Part shown: piece by piece, positions 33,109-41,088 of the stretch
How positions within the stretch are numbered: position 1 is the first letter of the stretch
Layout of the letters: each line of letters begins with the position of its first letter
NCBI GenBank assembly: GCA_948823415.1
Contig: CAQKRU010000007.1
Location: forward strand, 1 to 42,438
Direction: 5' to 3'
DNA: 42,438 nt
Source: an uncultured Eubacteriales bacterium
GTDB taxonomy: Bacteria; Bacillota; Clostridia; Oscillospirales; Acutalibacteraceae
Notes under the pieces: model-generated
What the model saw: only the letters and a program-made list of their open reading frames with translations
Told to the model about the DNA's origin: nothing
The model's database searches: none
Position numbers and translations under genes: made by a program

Positions 33109-33972
33109 ATGGAATTCCTTTTTGTGACGGGCTTATCGGGCGCGGGCAAGACCCAGGCGCTGCATGCCTTGGAGGATATCGGATTTTACTGCGTTGACAA
33201 TATCCCGACCAAGCTGATTTCGACTTTTTATGAGCTGTGCCAGAAGTCTTCGGACAAGAGCATGCAGAGGGTCGCCGTGGTTATTGACATTCGCGGGGAG
33301 AACTTTTTGGAGGGCTCATTTGAGTCGATTGAAAAGCTGAAGGCTAATCGTAAAAATTACAAAATTTTGTTTCTTGATGCGCGCGAGAACGTCTTGGTTC
33401 AGCGGTATAAAGAGTCTCGAAGAAAGCATCCGTTGGCCGAAAATTACCACGGAGCCGTCCAAAAAGCCATACGGTTCGAGCGGGAACTCTTGACTTCTAT
33501 TAAAAATTCCGCGGACTATTTGATAGATACTTCGTTTTTGTCATCGGCGCAGCTTAAAAAGAGGATCGCGTCGCTGTTTTTGGCGGATTCTTCAAGTGCG
33601 CTTACGGTTACATGCATGTCTTTTGGATTTAAACATGGATTGCCGACCGAAGCAGACTTGGTTTTTGACGTCCGGTGCCTGCCAAACCCCTATTATATAG
33701 ACGAAATGAGGAACTTGACCGGACTGGACGAGCTGGTGGCGGAGTATGTGCTAAACGGCGAGGAGACGAAGGGCTTCATTGAGCGGACGGTCTCGCTGAT
33801 TGACTACATGCTGCCGCTTTATTGCAACGAAGGCAAAAGTCAGCTGGTGATCGCGATTGGCTGTACGGGTGGGCATCACCGTTCGGTGGCGATTGCGCAG
33901 TACCTCTACAACCACCTGCTCGACGCCGGCCATCACGTCGTCATCAACCACAGGGACATCAGCAAAAATTGA
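33109..33972 (+). CDS. rapZ: RNase adapter protein RapZ / nucleotide-binding YvcJ
   Basis: A 287-residue P-loop protein. In Bacillus YvcJ has nucleotide-binding activity linked to competence; in enteric bacteria RapZ controls GlmS mRNA decay. Walker A is GLSGAGKT at residues 8-15, followed by the family signature ALEDIGFYCVDNIPTKL. The C-terminal domain has SFGFKHGLPTEADLVFDVRCLPNPYY and the IGCTGGHHRSVAIAQ block. GGGGGAGG precedes the ATG. In many Firmicutes the next gene is yvcK and then whiA; here whiA follows after 43 bases, with no yvcK. Confidence 0.96.
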   Translation: MEFLFVTGLSGAGKTQALHALEDIGFYCVDNIPTKLISTFYELCQKSSDKSMQRVAVVIDIRGENFLEGSFESIEKLKANRKNYKILFLDARENVLVQRYKESRRKHPLAENYHGAVQKAIRFERELLTSIKNSADYLIDTSFLSSAQLKKRIASLFLADSSSALTVTCMSFGFKHGLPTEADLVFDVRCLPNPYYIDEMRNLTGLDELVAEYVLNGEETKGFIERTVSLIDYMLPLYCNEGKSQLVIAIGCTGGHHRSVAIAQYLYNHLLDAGHHVVINHRDISKN

Positions 33973-34015
33973 GCGGCGAGCTGGATTCATTGAGTTGGCG
34001 CAAGGAGGCGGTTGA

Positions 34016-34927
34016 ATGACGTTTTCGGCGAGGGTCAAGAACGAACTATGCAAGGCGAGCCGGCCCTTTGACGCAGCTTCCTTTTGTTTGCTGTACGGAA
34101 TGCTTTTGTTTTCGAGGAACTTCAAGTTTTCGGAGATATCGTTTCACACGGAGAACGGCAATATAAGTGAGCTTGTGTATGATCTGTTGGCGCAGAACTT
34201 CGACTGCGCGGTGGATGTTGAGTTTTCTGGCACGGATAAAAAGGAAAACATAATTTTGAAGGTCTCTGAAGAGTGCGACAGAAATGCGATTTTGACTCGG
34301 TTTGGCCACTTAAAAAAAGACGAAATAAACTTGAGGATAAACAAGGACTTACTAAAAACGCAAGAGGACGCGAAATCTTTTTTGAAGGGCGCGTTTATCG
34401 CTTGCGGCACGGTAACGGACCCGCAGAATGGCTATCATTTGGAGTTTTGTGTGCCTTATATGAATTTGTCCAAATGCTTGTTCGAGGTTTTGACGTCTCT
34501 AAAAAATGTGCCGTTAAAGGTCAAAAGCACCACTCGGAAGGGCGTTTTTGTGGTTTACATCAAGGACAGCTCCGATATAACGGACTTTTTGACGTATATT
34601 GGCGCGCCGCTTTGCGCCATGGACTTTATGCAAATTAAGATGGTCAAAGAGGTCCGCAACTACGTGAACAGGACGACGAACTTTGAGGCGGCGAATATCA
34701 GCAAGACTGCGGCGGCCGCTACGGCGCAGATAGATGCGATAAAGAGGATTAAGAAGGCTGGCAAGTTTAATTGCTTGAGTGACGACTTGAGGGAACTTGC
34801 TAGTTTGCGGCTTAAGAATCCAGAGATGTCGCTAAGAGAGCTTGGCAAAAACCTCTCGACCCCGCTTACACGCTCTGGGGTTAACCATAAAATGAAAAAG
34901 CTCTTGAGCATGAGCGAAAATATCTAA
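34016..34927 (+). CDS. whiA: WhiA, sporulation/division regulator
   Basis: WhiA combines a degenerate LAGLIDADG-homing-endonuclease fold with a C-terminal HTH domain; in Actinobacteria it drives sporulation and in Bacillus it affects cell division. The 303-residue protein begins MTFSARVKNELCKASRP. The middle holds FLKGAFIACGTVTDPQNGYHLEF and the C-terminus carries LPDDLRELASLRL-like DDLRELASLRLKNPEMSLRELGKNLSTPLTRSGVNHKMKKL. AAGGAGG lies upstream of the ATG. It follows rapZ by 43 bases and precedes the amidase gene. Length and motifs are normal. Confidence 0.95.
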   Translation: MTFSARVKNELCKASRPFDAASFCLLYGMLLFSRNFKFSEISFHTENGNISELVYDLLAQNFDCAVDVEFSGTDKKENIILKVSEECDRNAILTRFGHLKKDEINLRINKDLLKTQEDAKSFLKGAFIACGTVTDPQNGYHLEFCVPYMNLSKCLFEVLTSLKNVPLKVKSTTRKGVFVVYIKDSSDITDFLTYIGAPLCAMDFMQIKMVKEVRNYVNRTTNFEAANISKTAAAATAQIDAIKRIKKAGKFNCLSDDLRELASLRLKNPEMSLRELGKNLSTPLTRSGVNHKMKKLLSMSENI

Positions 34928-34982
34928 TTTTAAAATTGTCCTAAAAATGCTGCACCCGCATAAAATGTTATGGGGTGGTATT

Positions 34983-35714
34983 TTGAAAAACTTGAAATGG
35001 GGCAATGACGCCGTTTTTTACTCCCTGGTTTTGTGCGGATATATTGCCTTTTCGGTTTTAATCTTGAACGCATGCTTTTTGCACGCCTCGCGGCAAGCCT
35101 CTTTGGGCAAAGGTTCGTATTTTCCTACGGTTATCCTTGACGCAGGACACGGAGGCGTGGATAGCGGCGCGGTGGGGCTTGACAATGTGCTCGAAAAGGA
35201 CATAAATTTGGATATCGTGCTCAAACTTAAGAGCTTGTTTGAGGTTTCGGGATTTAACATAAAAATGACGCGGGACGAGGATGAGTCCATACATAGCGAG
35301 AATTCAAGTACGATCCGGTCTAAGAAGGTTTCGGACTTGAAAAATCGACTGAGCATCGTAAACAGCGACCCGAACAATTTGCTGATAAGCGTTCACCAGA
35401 ACAAGTTTGAGGACGGCCGGTATAAGGGCGCGCAGGTTTTTTACTCGAAGAACAACCCGCAGAGCCAAGAGCTGGCGCAGAGCATCCGTGCGTCGTTTTT
35501 GGGGTTTGTTCAAAAGGGCAACAACCGCGAGATAAAGCCATCGCCAAAGGGCGTTTTCCTTTTGAATAAATCTACGGTCCCGGCTGTTATTGTTGAGTGC
35601 GGATTTTTGTCCAACAGCGAGGACGTGAGGAATCTGCTGGATAAGAAGTACCAGTCGAAGGTGGCATTTGCGATTTTTTGCGGTTTCTTGGACTACTGGC
35701 GCAAATCAGGGTGA
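34983..35714 (+). CDS. cwlD: CwlD-like N-acetylmuramoyl-L-alanine amidase
   Basis: An Amidase_3 zinc enzyme that removes peptide side chains from muramic acid. From TTG 34983 (MKNLKWGNDAVFYSLV) it has 243 residues with GGGGTGG upstream; an in-frame ATG at 34965 is an alternative. The single N-terminal helix anchors it or directs export. Zinc ligands are His56 (DAGHGG), Glu71 (EKDINL) and His138 (SVHQN), with the catalytic Glu205 (VECGFLSN). Size and lack of binding repeats match CwlD, which makes muramic-delta-lactam in spore cortex; a vegetative amidase is possible. Its last nine bases overlap the end of spoIIE on the other strand. Confidence 0.85.
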   Translation: MKNLKWGNDAVFYSLVLCGYIAFSVLILNACFLHASRQASLGKGSYFPTVILDAGHGGVDSGAVGLDNVLEKDINLDIVLKLKSLFEVSGFNIKMTRDEDESIHSENSSTIRSKKVSDLKNRLSIVNSDPNNLLISVHQNKFEDGRYKGAQVFYSKNNPQSQELAQSIRASFLGFVQKGNNREIKPSPKGVFLLNKSTVPAVIVECGFLSNSEDVRNLLDKKYQSKVAFAIFCGFLDYWRKSG

Positions 35715-38039
35715 GTCGGCGAGCTTTATTGCAATCACTGTGATGTCGTCGTCGAAATCATCGGACTGATTTTTTAAGATTTTTTTTACAATAGAATCCG
35801 CTATTTGCTGCGGTTCTTGATTATCCCAGCTTTTTAAAGTATCCTCAAGCCACTCGTCACTTTGAGATACTGCGCCGTCCGAGACCATCAGGATTTTATC
35901 GTTAGCTGCGAGAGTGTCGGCATGCTCTGCGATGTTGACCTCCTTTAATATGCCAATAGGCAAGGAATCCGGCGCGAGATGGGTCACGTTTTCGCCTTTT
36001 TTAATCAACGTGAGAGGAGCCCCCGCCTTGATGAACTTTGCGGCCCCTGTGAATAAGTCCACGCAGAGGATGTCTAGGGTGGACAAAAATTCGTCTTCCG
36101 ACTTTACCAGCAGCACGGAGTTAGTGATCTTGACCGCGGTGGGGAGGGTCACGCCGGATTTTATCAGGTCCTCCATGACCTTGCAAGCCATGGCCCCCTC
36201 AATGGCGGCTCGGCCGCCGGTTCCCATGCCGTCGCTCAGGATGACAACCATGCGCCCGGCGCCGTCGTTAAAATATGTATAATTGTCGCCGCACAGCACG
36301 CCGTTTTTGCAGATATGCTGGGCGATTCCGACCTGCACGTTGAAAGTTGGCTTTTCTACTAGCTGTATCTTGCAAGCGTTAAAAGTGGCGGTGATAGTAG
36401 GACTGCTGAGCTTTTTTTGGCAAATCCTCGATAGCCTTTTTGCCAAATTCATTTTTTCGAGTTTGCCTTTATCAATCGCCCCGGCAACCTCGATTTCTAC
36501 CGAGATTCGGCCGTATTCATCATATCTGCAGCAGACGTCAAGGGGCGCAAGGCCGAGCTTTTTAAGCTTGGCGGTAATTTCCTGAGCTAATTTCGGGTCA
36601 AAAGTGCCGCAGCTTCTAATGCCAGCGACGATGTCAGAAAGCAAAAGGCCAACATCGCAGAATTGCTCCGAGACGAAGTCACGCACTTGAGCTACCCTGC
36701 TTTCGGCAATTTTTGTTTTTGATATCTCGCCATAAAGAGAGTTAATATTACCCGTTAATTCGGCCGCCCGGGTACATCTTTGGGCAAAACTCGAGGGCAA
36801 ATCGGCGGGACTTATTTTTCCATTTTCGCACAAAACCTCGTTAATTCTCGAGAACGAGCTTAGCGTATCCGCGGTTTTAGAATCAAAGCAAAAGCTCCGA
36901 AGGCCGCAGTTGCTGCAGACTTTGTCAACCGCCGCGGAGTATATGTCGCGATTTTTGTGGGCATTGACCTTGGCCAAATTTTCGGCGACCGAATTTATCG
37001 TGCTCGAGATGTTAATTAAAGCTCGCGAGGCAGCGTTTAGGCGCATTGTGACGGAGTTTTTGAAGCTTTGCTCTTGCTCATAGTTGGTCGAAGCCGCAAA
37101 AAATCTTGTAAATCTCTGGCCGATATCATCACGCAAGAAAAGAAAAATTAGGCTCGCGGCCAAAACTTCGTAAATTCCAGAAATAATAACCGTAGGATCG
37201 CCGGTCTGGCTGGAAATAACCACGCAAGAACTCAAAAAAGCCAGGCAGCAAGCCATTTTGCCAAAGCACGCAACAAATCCCGCAATCAGGCCGCCAAAAG
37301 CGTAAGCGCCCATAATATGAGTCGGCTCCTTAAAGGCCAGCCCCATGAGCACGCCCGCGGTGGTCCCGGCGATGCTTCCGCCGACTACGCCGAGGTATTT
37401 AGCGCAGAGCATTATTGCCAAAATCGCAAAAACCTTGCCGACAGAAATATAGCCCAGGTTCACTGGCAGTAGGGACAAAATCACCATAAATGCCGTCATG
37501 CAAACGCAGACAAAGTCTGGCTGACTTATGATTCTGCTTCGTGACGACAAAATATTTGCGGTTTCGGAAAAGAAATAAGCCGCGCCTCCCGACAATATCG
37601 TCTCCGAAAGGTACATCACAACTTCGTTAAAATCGGTTATGCTGAAGATGTTTACCGCAAAGCCCGTCGTGATGATGCCCGCAAAGGAAAGAATCGGCGC
37701 GAACAGCTTGCTGGCTTTAATCTTGGGCAAATCGTTCAACGTCCAGCGGATGGCGCAAATGGCAATGGCGGTGGAGACATAGCGGATGCCGATGTTGATC
37801 TCACTCGGCAAAATGTAGCCGGTTATAACGCCAAGAAAGCTAAAAAGCATGTTATTATAAGGCACGGCGGCCAAGAAGGCGCTACCAAACGGCGCGTATG
37901 CGCCAAAAGCGACGCCTTTGGATATGAATAACCCCATAATGAAGCACACGATGTTCTCTGCCACGATTCTTGTGTGCGCTGCCGGAACCAGATTTTTTAT
38001 ATTTTGGCCTGTCGATGCGATTAAGTCGCTACTTTTCAT
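35706..38039 (-). CDS. spoIIE: Stage II sporulation protein E (PP2C phosphatase)
   Basis: SpoIIE dephosphorylates SpoIIAA in the forespore to activate SigmaF and helps form the polar septum. The 777-residue protein has about ten transmembrane helices in residues 25-325, a regulatory middle domain with the usual Cys motif (VCSNCGLRSFCF), and a C-terminal PP2C domain with metal-binding Asp in VVILSDGMGTGGRA, MVSDGAVSQ and DDDITVIAIK. GGGTGAT precedes the ATG. On its strand a TATAAT at 38091-38086 with AAGACA 21 bases further up resembles the long-spaced Spo0A-activated promoters, but no clear 0A box was seen. It faces the cwlD-like gene and overlaps it by nine bases. Confidence 0.95.
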   Translation of the reverse strand: MKSSDLIASTGQNIKNLVPAAHTRIVAENIVCFIMGLFISKGVAFGAYAPFGSAFLAAVPYNNMLFSFLGVITGYILPSEINIGIRYVSTAIAICAIRWTLNDLPKIKASKLFAPILSFAGIITTGFAVNIFSITDFNEVVMYLSETILSGGAAYFFSETANILSSRSRIISQPDFVCVCMTAFMVILSLLPVNLGYISVGKVFAILAIMLCAKYLGVVGGSIAGTTAGVLMGLAFKEPTHIMGAYAFGGLIAGFVACFGKMACCLAFLSSCVVISSQTGDPTVIISGIYEVLAASLIFLFLRDDIGQRFTRFFAASTNYEQEQSFKNSVTMRLNAASRALINISSTINSVAENLAKVNAHKNRDIYSAAVDKVCSNCGLRSFCFDSKTADTLSSFSRINEVLCENGKISPADLPSSFAQRCTRAAELTGNINSLYGEISKTKIAESRVAQVRDFVSEQFCDVGLLLSDIVAGIRSCGTFDPKLAQEITAKLKKLGLAPLDVCCRYDEYGRISVEIEVAGAIDKGKLEKMNLAKRLSRICQKKLSSPTITATFNACKIQLVEKPTFNVQVGIAQHICKNGVLCGDNYTYFNDGAGRMVVILSDGMGTGGRAAIEGAMACKVMEDLIKSGVTLPTAVKITNSVLLVKSEDEFLSTLDILCVDLFTGAAKFIKAGAPLTLIKKGENVTHLAPDSLPIGILKEVNIAEHADTLAANDKILMVSDGAVSQSDEWLEDTLKSWDNQEPQQIADSIVKKILKNQSDDFDDDITVIAIKLADSP

Positions 38040-38371
38040 TTATATCACCCGCGATTTGGAATAATTTGCCGCAAAACTAATTTAAATTATAAACAAAAGC
38101 AAAGTCACAGCTTGTCTTAACGCGCTGCGGCTTTTTGCGATTTTTTGGGAGGACACCGCGGGAAATATGAAAAAAGCGGCCAAAACGCGAGGATGAGCGC
38201 AAAGCGTGGCGCTATCCAAAGGAGAAAAAATGTGATATAATAGAGGTCGGTTAGAATGTCTGTGAGATAATGGCGTAGCGGCGGGAGTTGTGCGGGCTAT
38301 GCGGCGATGAATAATTTTTGTGTGATTTTTGAAAAATAATCACAAATAAAGCAGCGAGGCGGGAATAAGGG
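38040..38371. other. Divergent intergenic region spoIIE / PBP
   Basis: This 332-base stretch between divergent genes holds a minus-strand TATAAT (38091-38086) toward spoIIE and a plus-strand TGA-TATAAT at 38233-38241 toward the PBP, both without good -35 elements. A G+C-rich part around 38120-38220 contains several GCG/CGC pairs that could fold, but no clean stem with a T tract. No gene was recognised. Confidence 0.5.
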
Positions 38372-40351
38372 TTGAGATTGAAGGAGCATTCGCGATACAT
38401 CTTCTGCGCGGGACTGGTTCTTGCAATATTTTCGGCGTATGTCGCGCGGCTGGTGGATTGGCAGATCATAAACGGCGAAGAATACCGAGAGCGCGCCAAT
38501 CGGAGTAGTATTTATCGAAACAAAACAGATATTTTGCGCGGCGAGATCTTGGACGTCAACGGTGTCGGGCTTGTGGAGAACATCACCGGGTACAAAATCA
38601 TGCTGGACAGGTTCGCGCTGCCTCCGGAGGAAGAAAACCAGACGATTTTGGACTTAATTACGCTCCTGGCCTTAAAAAAAGAGCCATTTATCGATGAGCT
38701 GCCGATAACACTGGCGCCAAATGGCCATTTTAAGTTTGCGGAGGACAAGGAGAAGGAGATAAAGGAGCTCAAGGGCAAGAACCGGCTGAACTTGAATTCC
38801 TACTCTACCGCGGACGAATGCATGGAGAAGCTGGCGCAAAAGTATGGCTGCCAGAATTTTGACACAAAGACAAAGCGCGATATAATCAGCGTGAAGTACA
38901 ACATGGACGTGAGCGGCTACTATGATTCGATGGCGAGCTCGTACACTTTTGCGGACAACATTAGCCCGGAGCTTTTGACGATTATTGCAGAGAAGTTTCA
39001 GGATACGCCGGGTGTTCGGATAGGTTTGTCGGCCAAAAGACAGGCGGTTAACTCAGATTTGGCGCCGCATATCGTTGGGTCGACGGGGAAGATCTCCGAA
39101 GAGCAGTACGAAAAATTAAAGAGCAAGGGCTACACGCTTAATGACACCGTGGGCAAAAGCGGAATCGAAGCCGCGATGGAGGAGATGCTCCGAGGGGTTG
39201 CGGGCGAAAAAAAGGTAGAGGTGGCAAGGGACGGCTCTGTGCTGCACACGCCGAACGCAAAAGAAGCAAAGCCCGGCAACACGATCTTTTTGACGATTGA
39301 TTCGCGGCTTCAAAGGGCGGCAAATGAGTCTTTGGCAAAGGCGGTGAAGTCTGCTGGCCAGCACGACTGTGTTGCGGGTGCGGTTGTTGCGCTGAGCGTG
39401 AAGGATTTTTCGATTTTGGCGGCGGCAACGTACCCGAGCTACGATTTAGCCAAGCTGAGTGAGCCGGGGTACTATACGCTGCTCACGAATGACAAGGCCA
39501 ATCCGCTGTTTGACCGGGCTTTTAGAGGCTCTTTTGCACCGGGGTCAATATTCAAGCCGTTAGTGGCTTGTGGAGCGCTGCAAGAAGGCGTTTTAACGAC
39601 GGCAGACAAGGTTCGATGCACGGGAATTTACCATTACCCCGGGCATGACTTCACAAACAAATGCTTGGGCGTGCATGGAAACGCGGATTTGTTCTATGCG
39701 ATGGCGAAGTCTTGCAACGTGTTCTTTTCGGAGGCCGGCAGACGGCTGGGCATAGAAAAGATGGACCTATACGCCAAGCGCTTTGGACTGGGGGTAAAGA
39801 CGGGGATAGAGCTGACGGAATCCGCAGGGGTTTTGGCCGGACCAGAGCACAGCAAGGCTGTAGGATCGCGGTGGAGCGACTTAGTGACGATTAAAGCGGC
39901 GATTGGCCAGGCGGATAATCAGTTTACACCGCTACAGCTGGCAACGTATGTGGCGACGATTGCGAGTGGTGGTAATCGCTACCGGCCGCATTTGATCAGC
40001 AAAGTTACGGACTATCTGCGAGAGAACGTTATTATGGAGAATAGTCCGGAGCACCCGGAGCTTGTGGATACGGTGGGAATCTCGGAAGAAAACTTGAATA
40101 TTGTGAAAAATGCGATGAGGCAGGTTGTGCTTTCGGGTACGGCGACGAATTTTAGCGGATATATGGTGCCGATTGCCGCCAAGACTGGTACGGCGCAAAA
40201 CAGCGGTTCTGACCATACCACGTTTATTTGCTTTGCACCTTATGAGAACCCCGAAATCGCCATCGCGGTGGTGGTGGAGCATGGCGCGAAGGGCATGGTC
40301 TCAAAAATCGTTGCGAAGGACATTATGGACGTCTATTTTTCCAATAAATAA
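38372..40351 (+). CDS. Class B penicillin-binding protein (PBP2/MrdA-like transpeptidase)
   Basis: A 659-residue transpeptidase that cross-links peptidoglycan from the outer membrane face. The TTG at 38372 (MRLKEHSRYIFCAGLV) has GAGGCGG nine bases upstream. It has one N-terminal transmembrane helix (about 9-30), the dimerisation region starting RGEILDVNGVGLVENITGYKI, and a transpeptidase domain with Ser392-x-x-Lys395 (PGSIFKP), Ser447-Cys-Asn (AKSCNVFF) and Lys604-Thr-Gly (AAKTGTAQ). The layout and length resemble PBP2 of the elongation machinery or a sporulation relative; mreB, mreC and rodA are not nearby, so the subtype is open. It stands alone between divergent spoIIE and the MgsA-like gene. 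Confidence 0.9.
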   Translation: MRLKEHSRYIFCAGLVLAIFSAYVARLVDWQIINGEEYRERANRSSIYRNKTDILRGEILDVNGVGLVENITGYKIMLDRFALPPEEENQTILDLITLLALKKEPFIDELPITLAPNGHFKFAEDKEKEIKELKGKNRLNLNSYSTADECMEKLAQKYGCQNFDTKTKRDIISVKYNMDVSGYYDSMASSYTFADNISPELLTIIAEKFQDTPGVRIGLSAKRQAVNSDLAPHIVGSTGKISEEQYEKLKSKGYTLNDTVGKSGIEAAMEEMLRGVAGEKKVEVARDGSVLHTPNAKEAKPGNTIFLTIDSRLQRAANESLAKAVKSAGQHDCVAGAVVALSVKDFSILAAATYPSYDLAKLSEPGYYTLLTNDKANPLFDRAFRGSFAPGSIFKPLVACGALQEGVLTTADKVRCTGIYHYPGHDFTNKCLGVHGNADLFYAMAKSCNVFFSEAGRRLGIEKMDLYAKRFGLGVKTGIELTESAGVLAGPEHSKAVGSRWSDLVTIKAAIGQADNQFTPLQLATYVATIASGGNRYRPHLISKVTDYLRENVIMENSPEHPELVDTVGISEENLNIVKNAMRQVVLSGTATNFSGYMVPIAAKTGTAQNSGSDHTTFICFAPYENPEIAIAVVVEHGAKGMVSKIVAKDIMDVYFSNK

Positions 40352-40453
40352 ATTTTTATCCGCACTTTTAGAAAAAATGCTTGCTTTTTGGACCTTAAAA
40401 ATTGTATAATTACCTTGTTGATTGTAAATTTTTGCATTATTGTTAAAAAATTA

Positions 40454-40482
40454 TTGAAATTAGGTTTTTTATGTGATATCAT
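40454..40482 (+). promoter_or_regulatory. SigA-type promoter of the MgsA-like gene
   Basis: TTGAAA at 40454-40459 and TATCAT at 40477-40482 are 17 bases apart and TGA precedes the -10. The leader is about 105 bases and contains a small hairpin at 40501-40520. Confidence 0.75.
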
Positions 40483-40500
40483 GTACGTGTAAGTGATTTT

Positions 40501-40525
40501 ATCCACTATATGTTGTGGATTTTTG
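40501..40525 (+). promoter_or_regulatory. Leader hairpin with T run, possible attenuator
   Basis: ATCCAC (40501-40506) and GTGGAT (40515-40520) form a six-base stem with an eight-base loop, followed by TTTTG. It lies in the 5' leader between promoter and start codon, so it may act as a weak terminator or attenuator. The stem is short and the role is inference. Confidence 0.35.
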
Positions 40526-40596
40526 AATTTTTTAAACACGGTTATTTTAGTTTGTTCATGCTTTTTGGTGTGATTTATATTAGGAGTGACTTTTTT

Positions 40597-41001
40597 ATGA
40601 ATATTGCGCTTATTGCTCATGATGCGAAAAAAGAATTGATGGTCCAGTTTTGCATAGCTTATTCTGGGATTCTTAATAAACATAACTTGTGCGCGACCGG
40701 TATTACTGGAAAAGTTATTACTGAATCAACTGGCCTAAAAATTCAACGGTTTATGAGTGGCTCACAAGGCGGTATGCAACAAATTGCGGCGAGGATCACT
40801 TGTAACGAGATTGATATGCTGCTGTTTTTTAGGGATCCAATGGGAACTAACGCCATGGAAGGTAACGATATGAGCTTGTTGCGGTTATGCGATTTGCACG
40901 GAATCCCCGTGGCGACGAATATTGCAACTGCAGAAGTGCTGATACATGGGCTCGACAGGGGAGACCTAGAGTGGCGAAATATTATCAGTCCGCATAACTA
41001 G
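40597..41001 (+). CDS. mgsA: Methylglyoxal synthase homologue with substituted catalytic residues
   Basis: MgsA turns dihydroxyacetone phosphate into methylglyoxal and phosphate. From ATG 40597 (MNIALIAHDAKKELM), with AGGAGTG eight bases upstream, the protein has 134 residues, the usual clostridial length; a longer in-frame start at 40510 is rejected. The phosphate-site parts are present: His8/Lys12, ATGITG at 33-38, and SGSQGG at 54-59. However, the position of the E. coli catalytic Asp71 (GGDQQ) is Met60 (GGMQQ), that of His98 is Met87, and that of Asp101 is Asn90. The FFRDP motif remains. It may be an inactive or repurposed MGS-fold protein, perhaps a ligand sensor. It has its own promoter and a terminator follows. 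Family identity is sure; catalytic activity is doubtful. Confidence 0.85.
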   Translation: MNIALIAHDAKKELMVQFCIAYSGILNKHNLCATGITGKVITESTGLKIQRFMSGSQGGMQQIAARITCNEIDMLLFFRDPMGTNAMEGNDMSLLRLCDLHGIPVATNIATAEVLIHGLDRGDLEWRNIISPHN

Positions 41002-41025
41002 TGAATTTTATACATAATGAAATGG

Positions 41026-41056
41026 CCGACAAATTTGCTGTTTGTCGGTTAATTTT
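41026..41056 (+). terminator. Rho-independent terminator before hisS
   Basis: CCGACAAA pairs perfectly with TTTGTCGG across a seven-base loop, followed by TTAATTTTT. It ends the MgsA-like transcript 24 bases after the stop. No T-box features (specifier loop, T-box sequence) were seen in the short region before hisS. Confidence 0.85.
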
Positions 41057-41088
41057 TGGTTATTATTAGGTTTTGAGGAGGGCTTAAC

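Noticed and set aside
41002..41088. T-box riboswitch before hisS
   Set aside because: The region is only 87 bases, and contains a simple terminator for the preceding gene with no T-box sequence or specifier stem.
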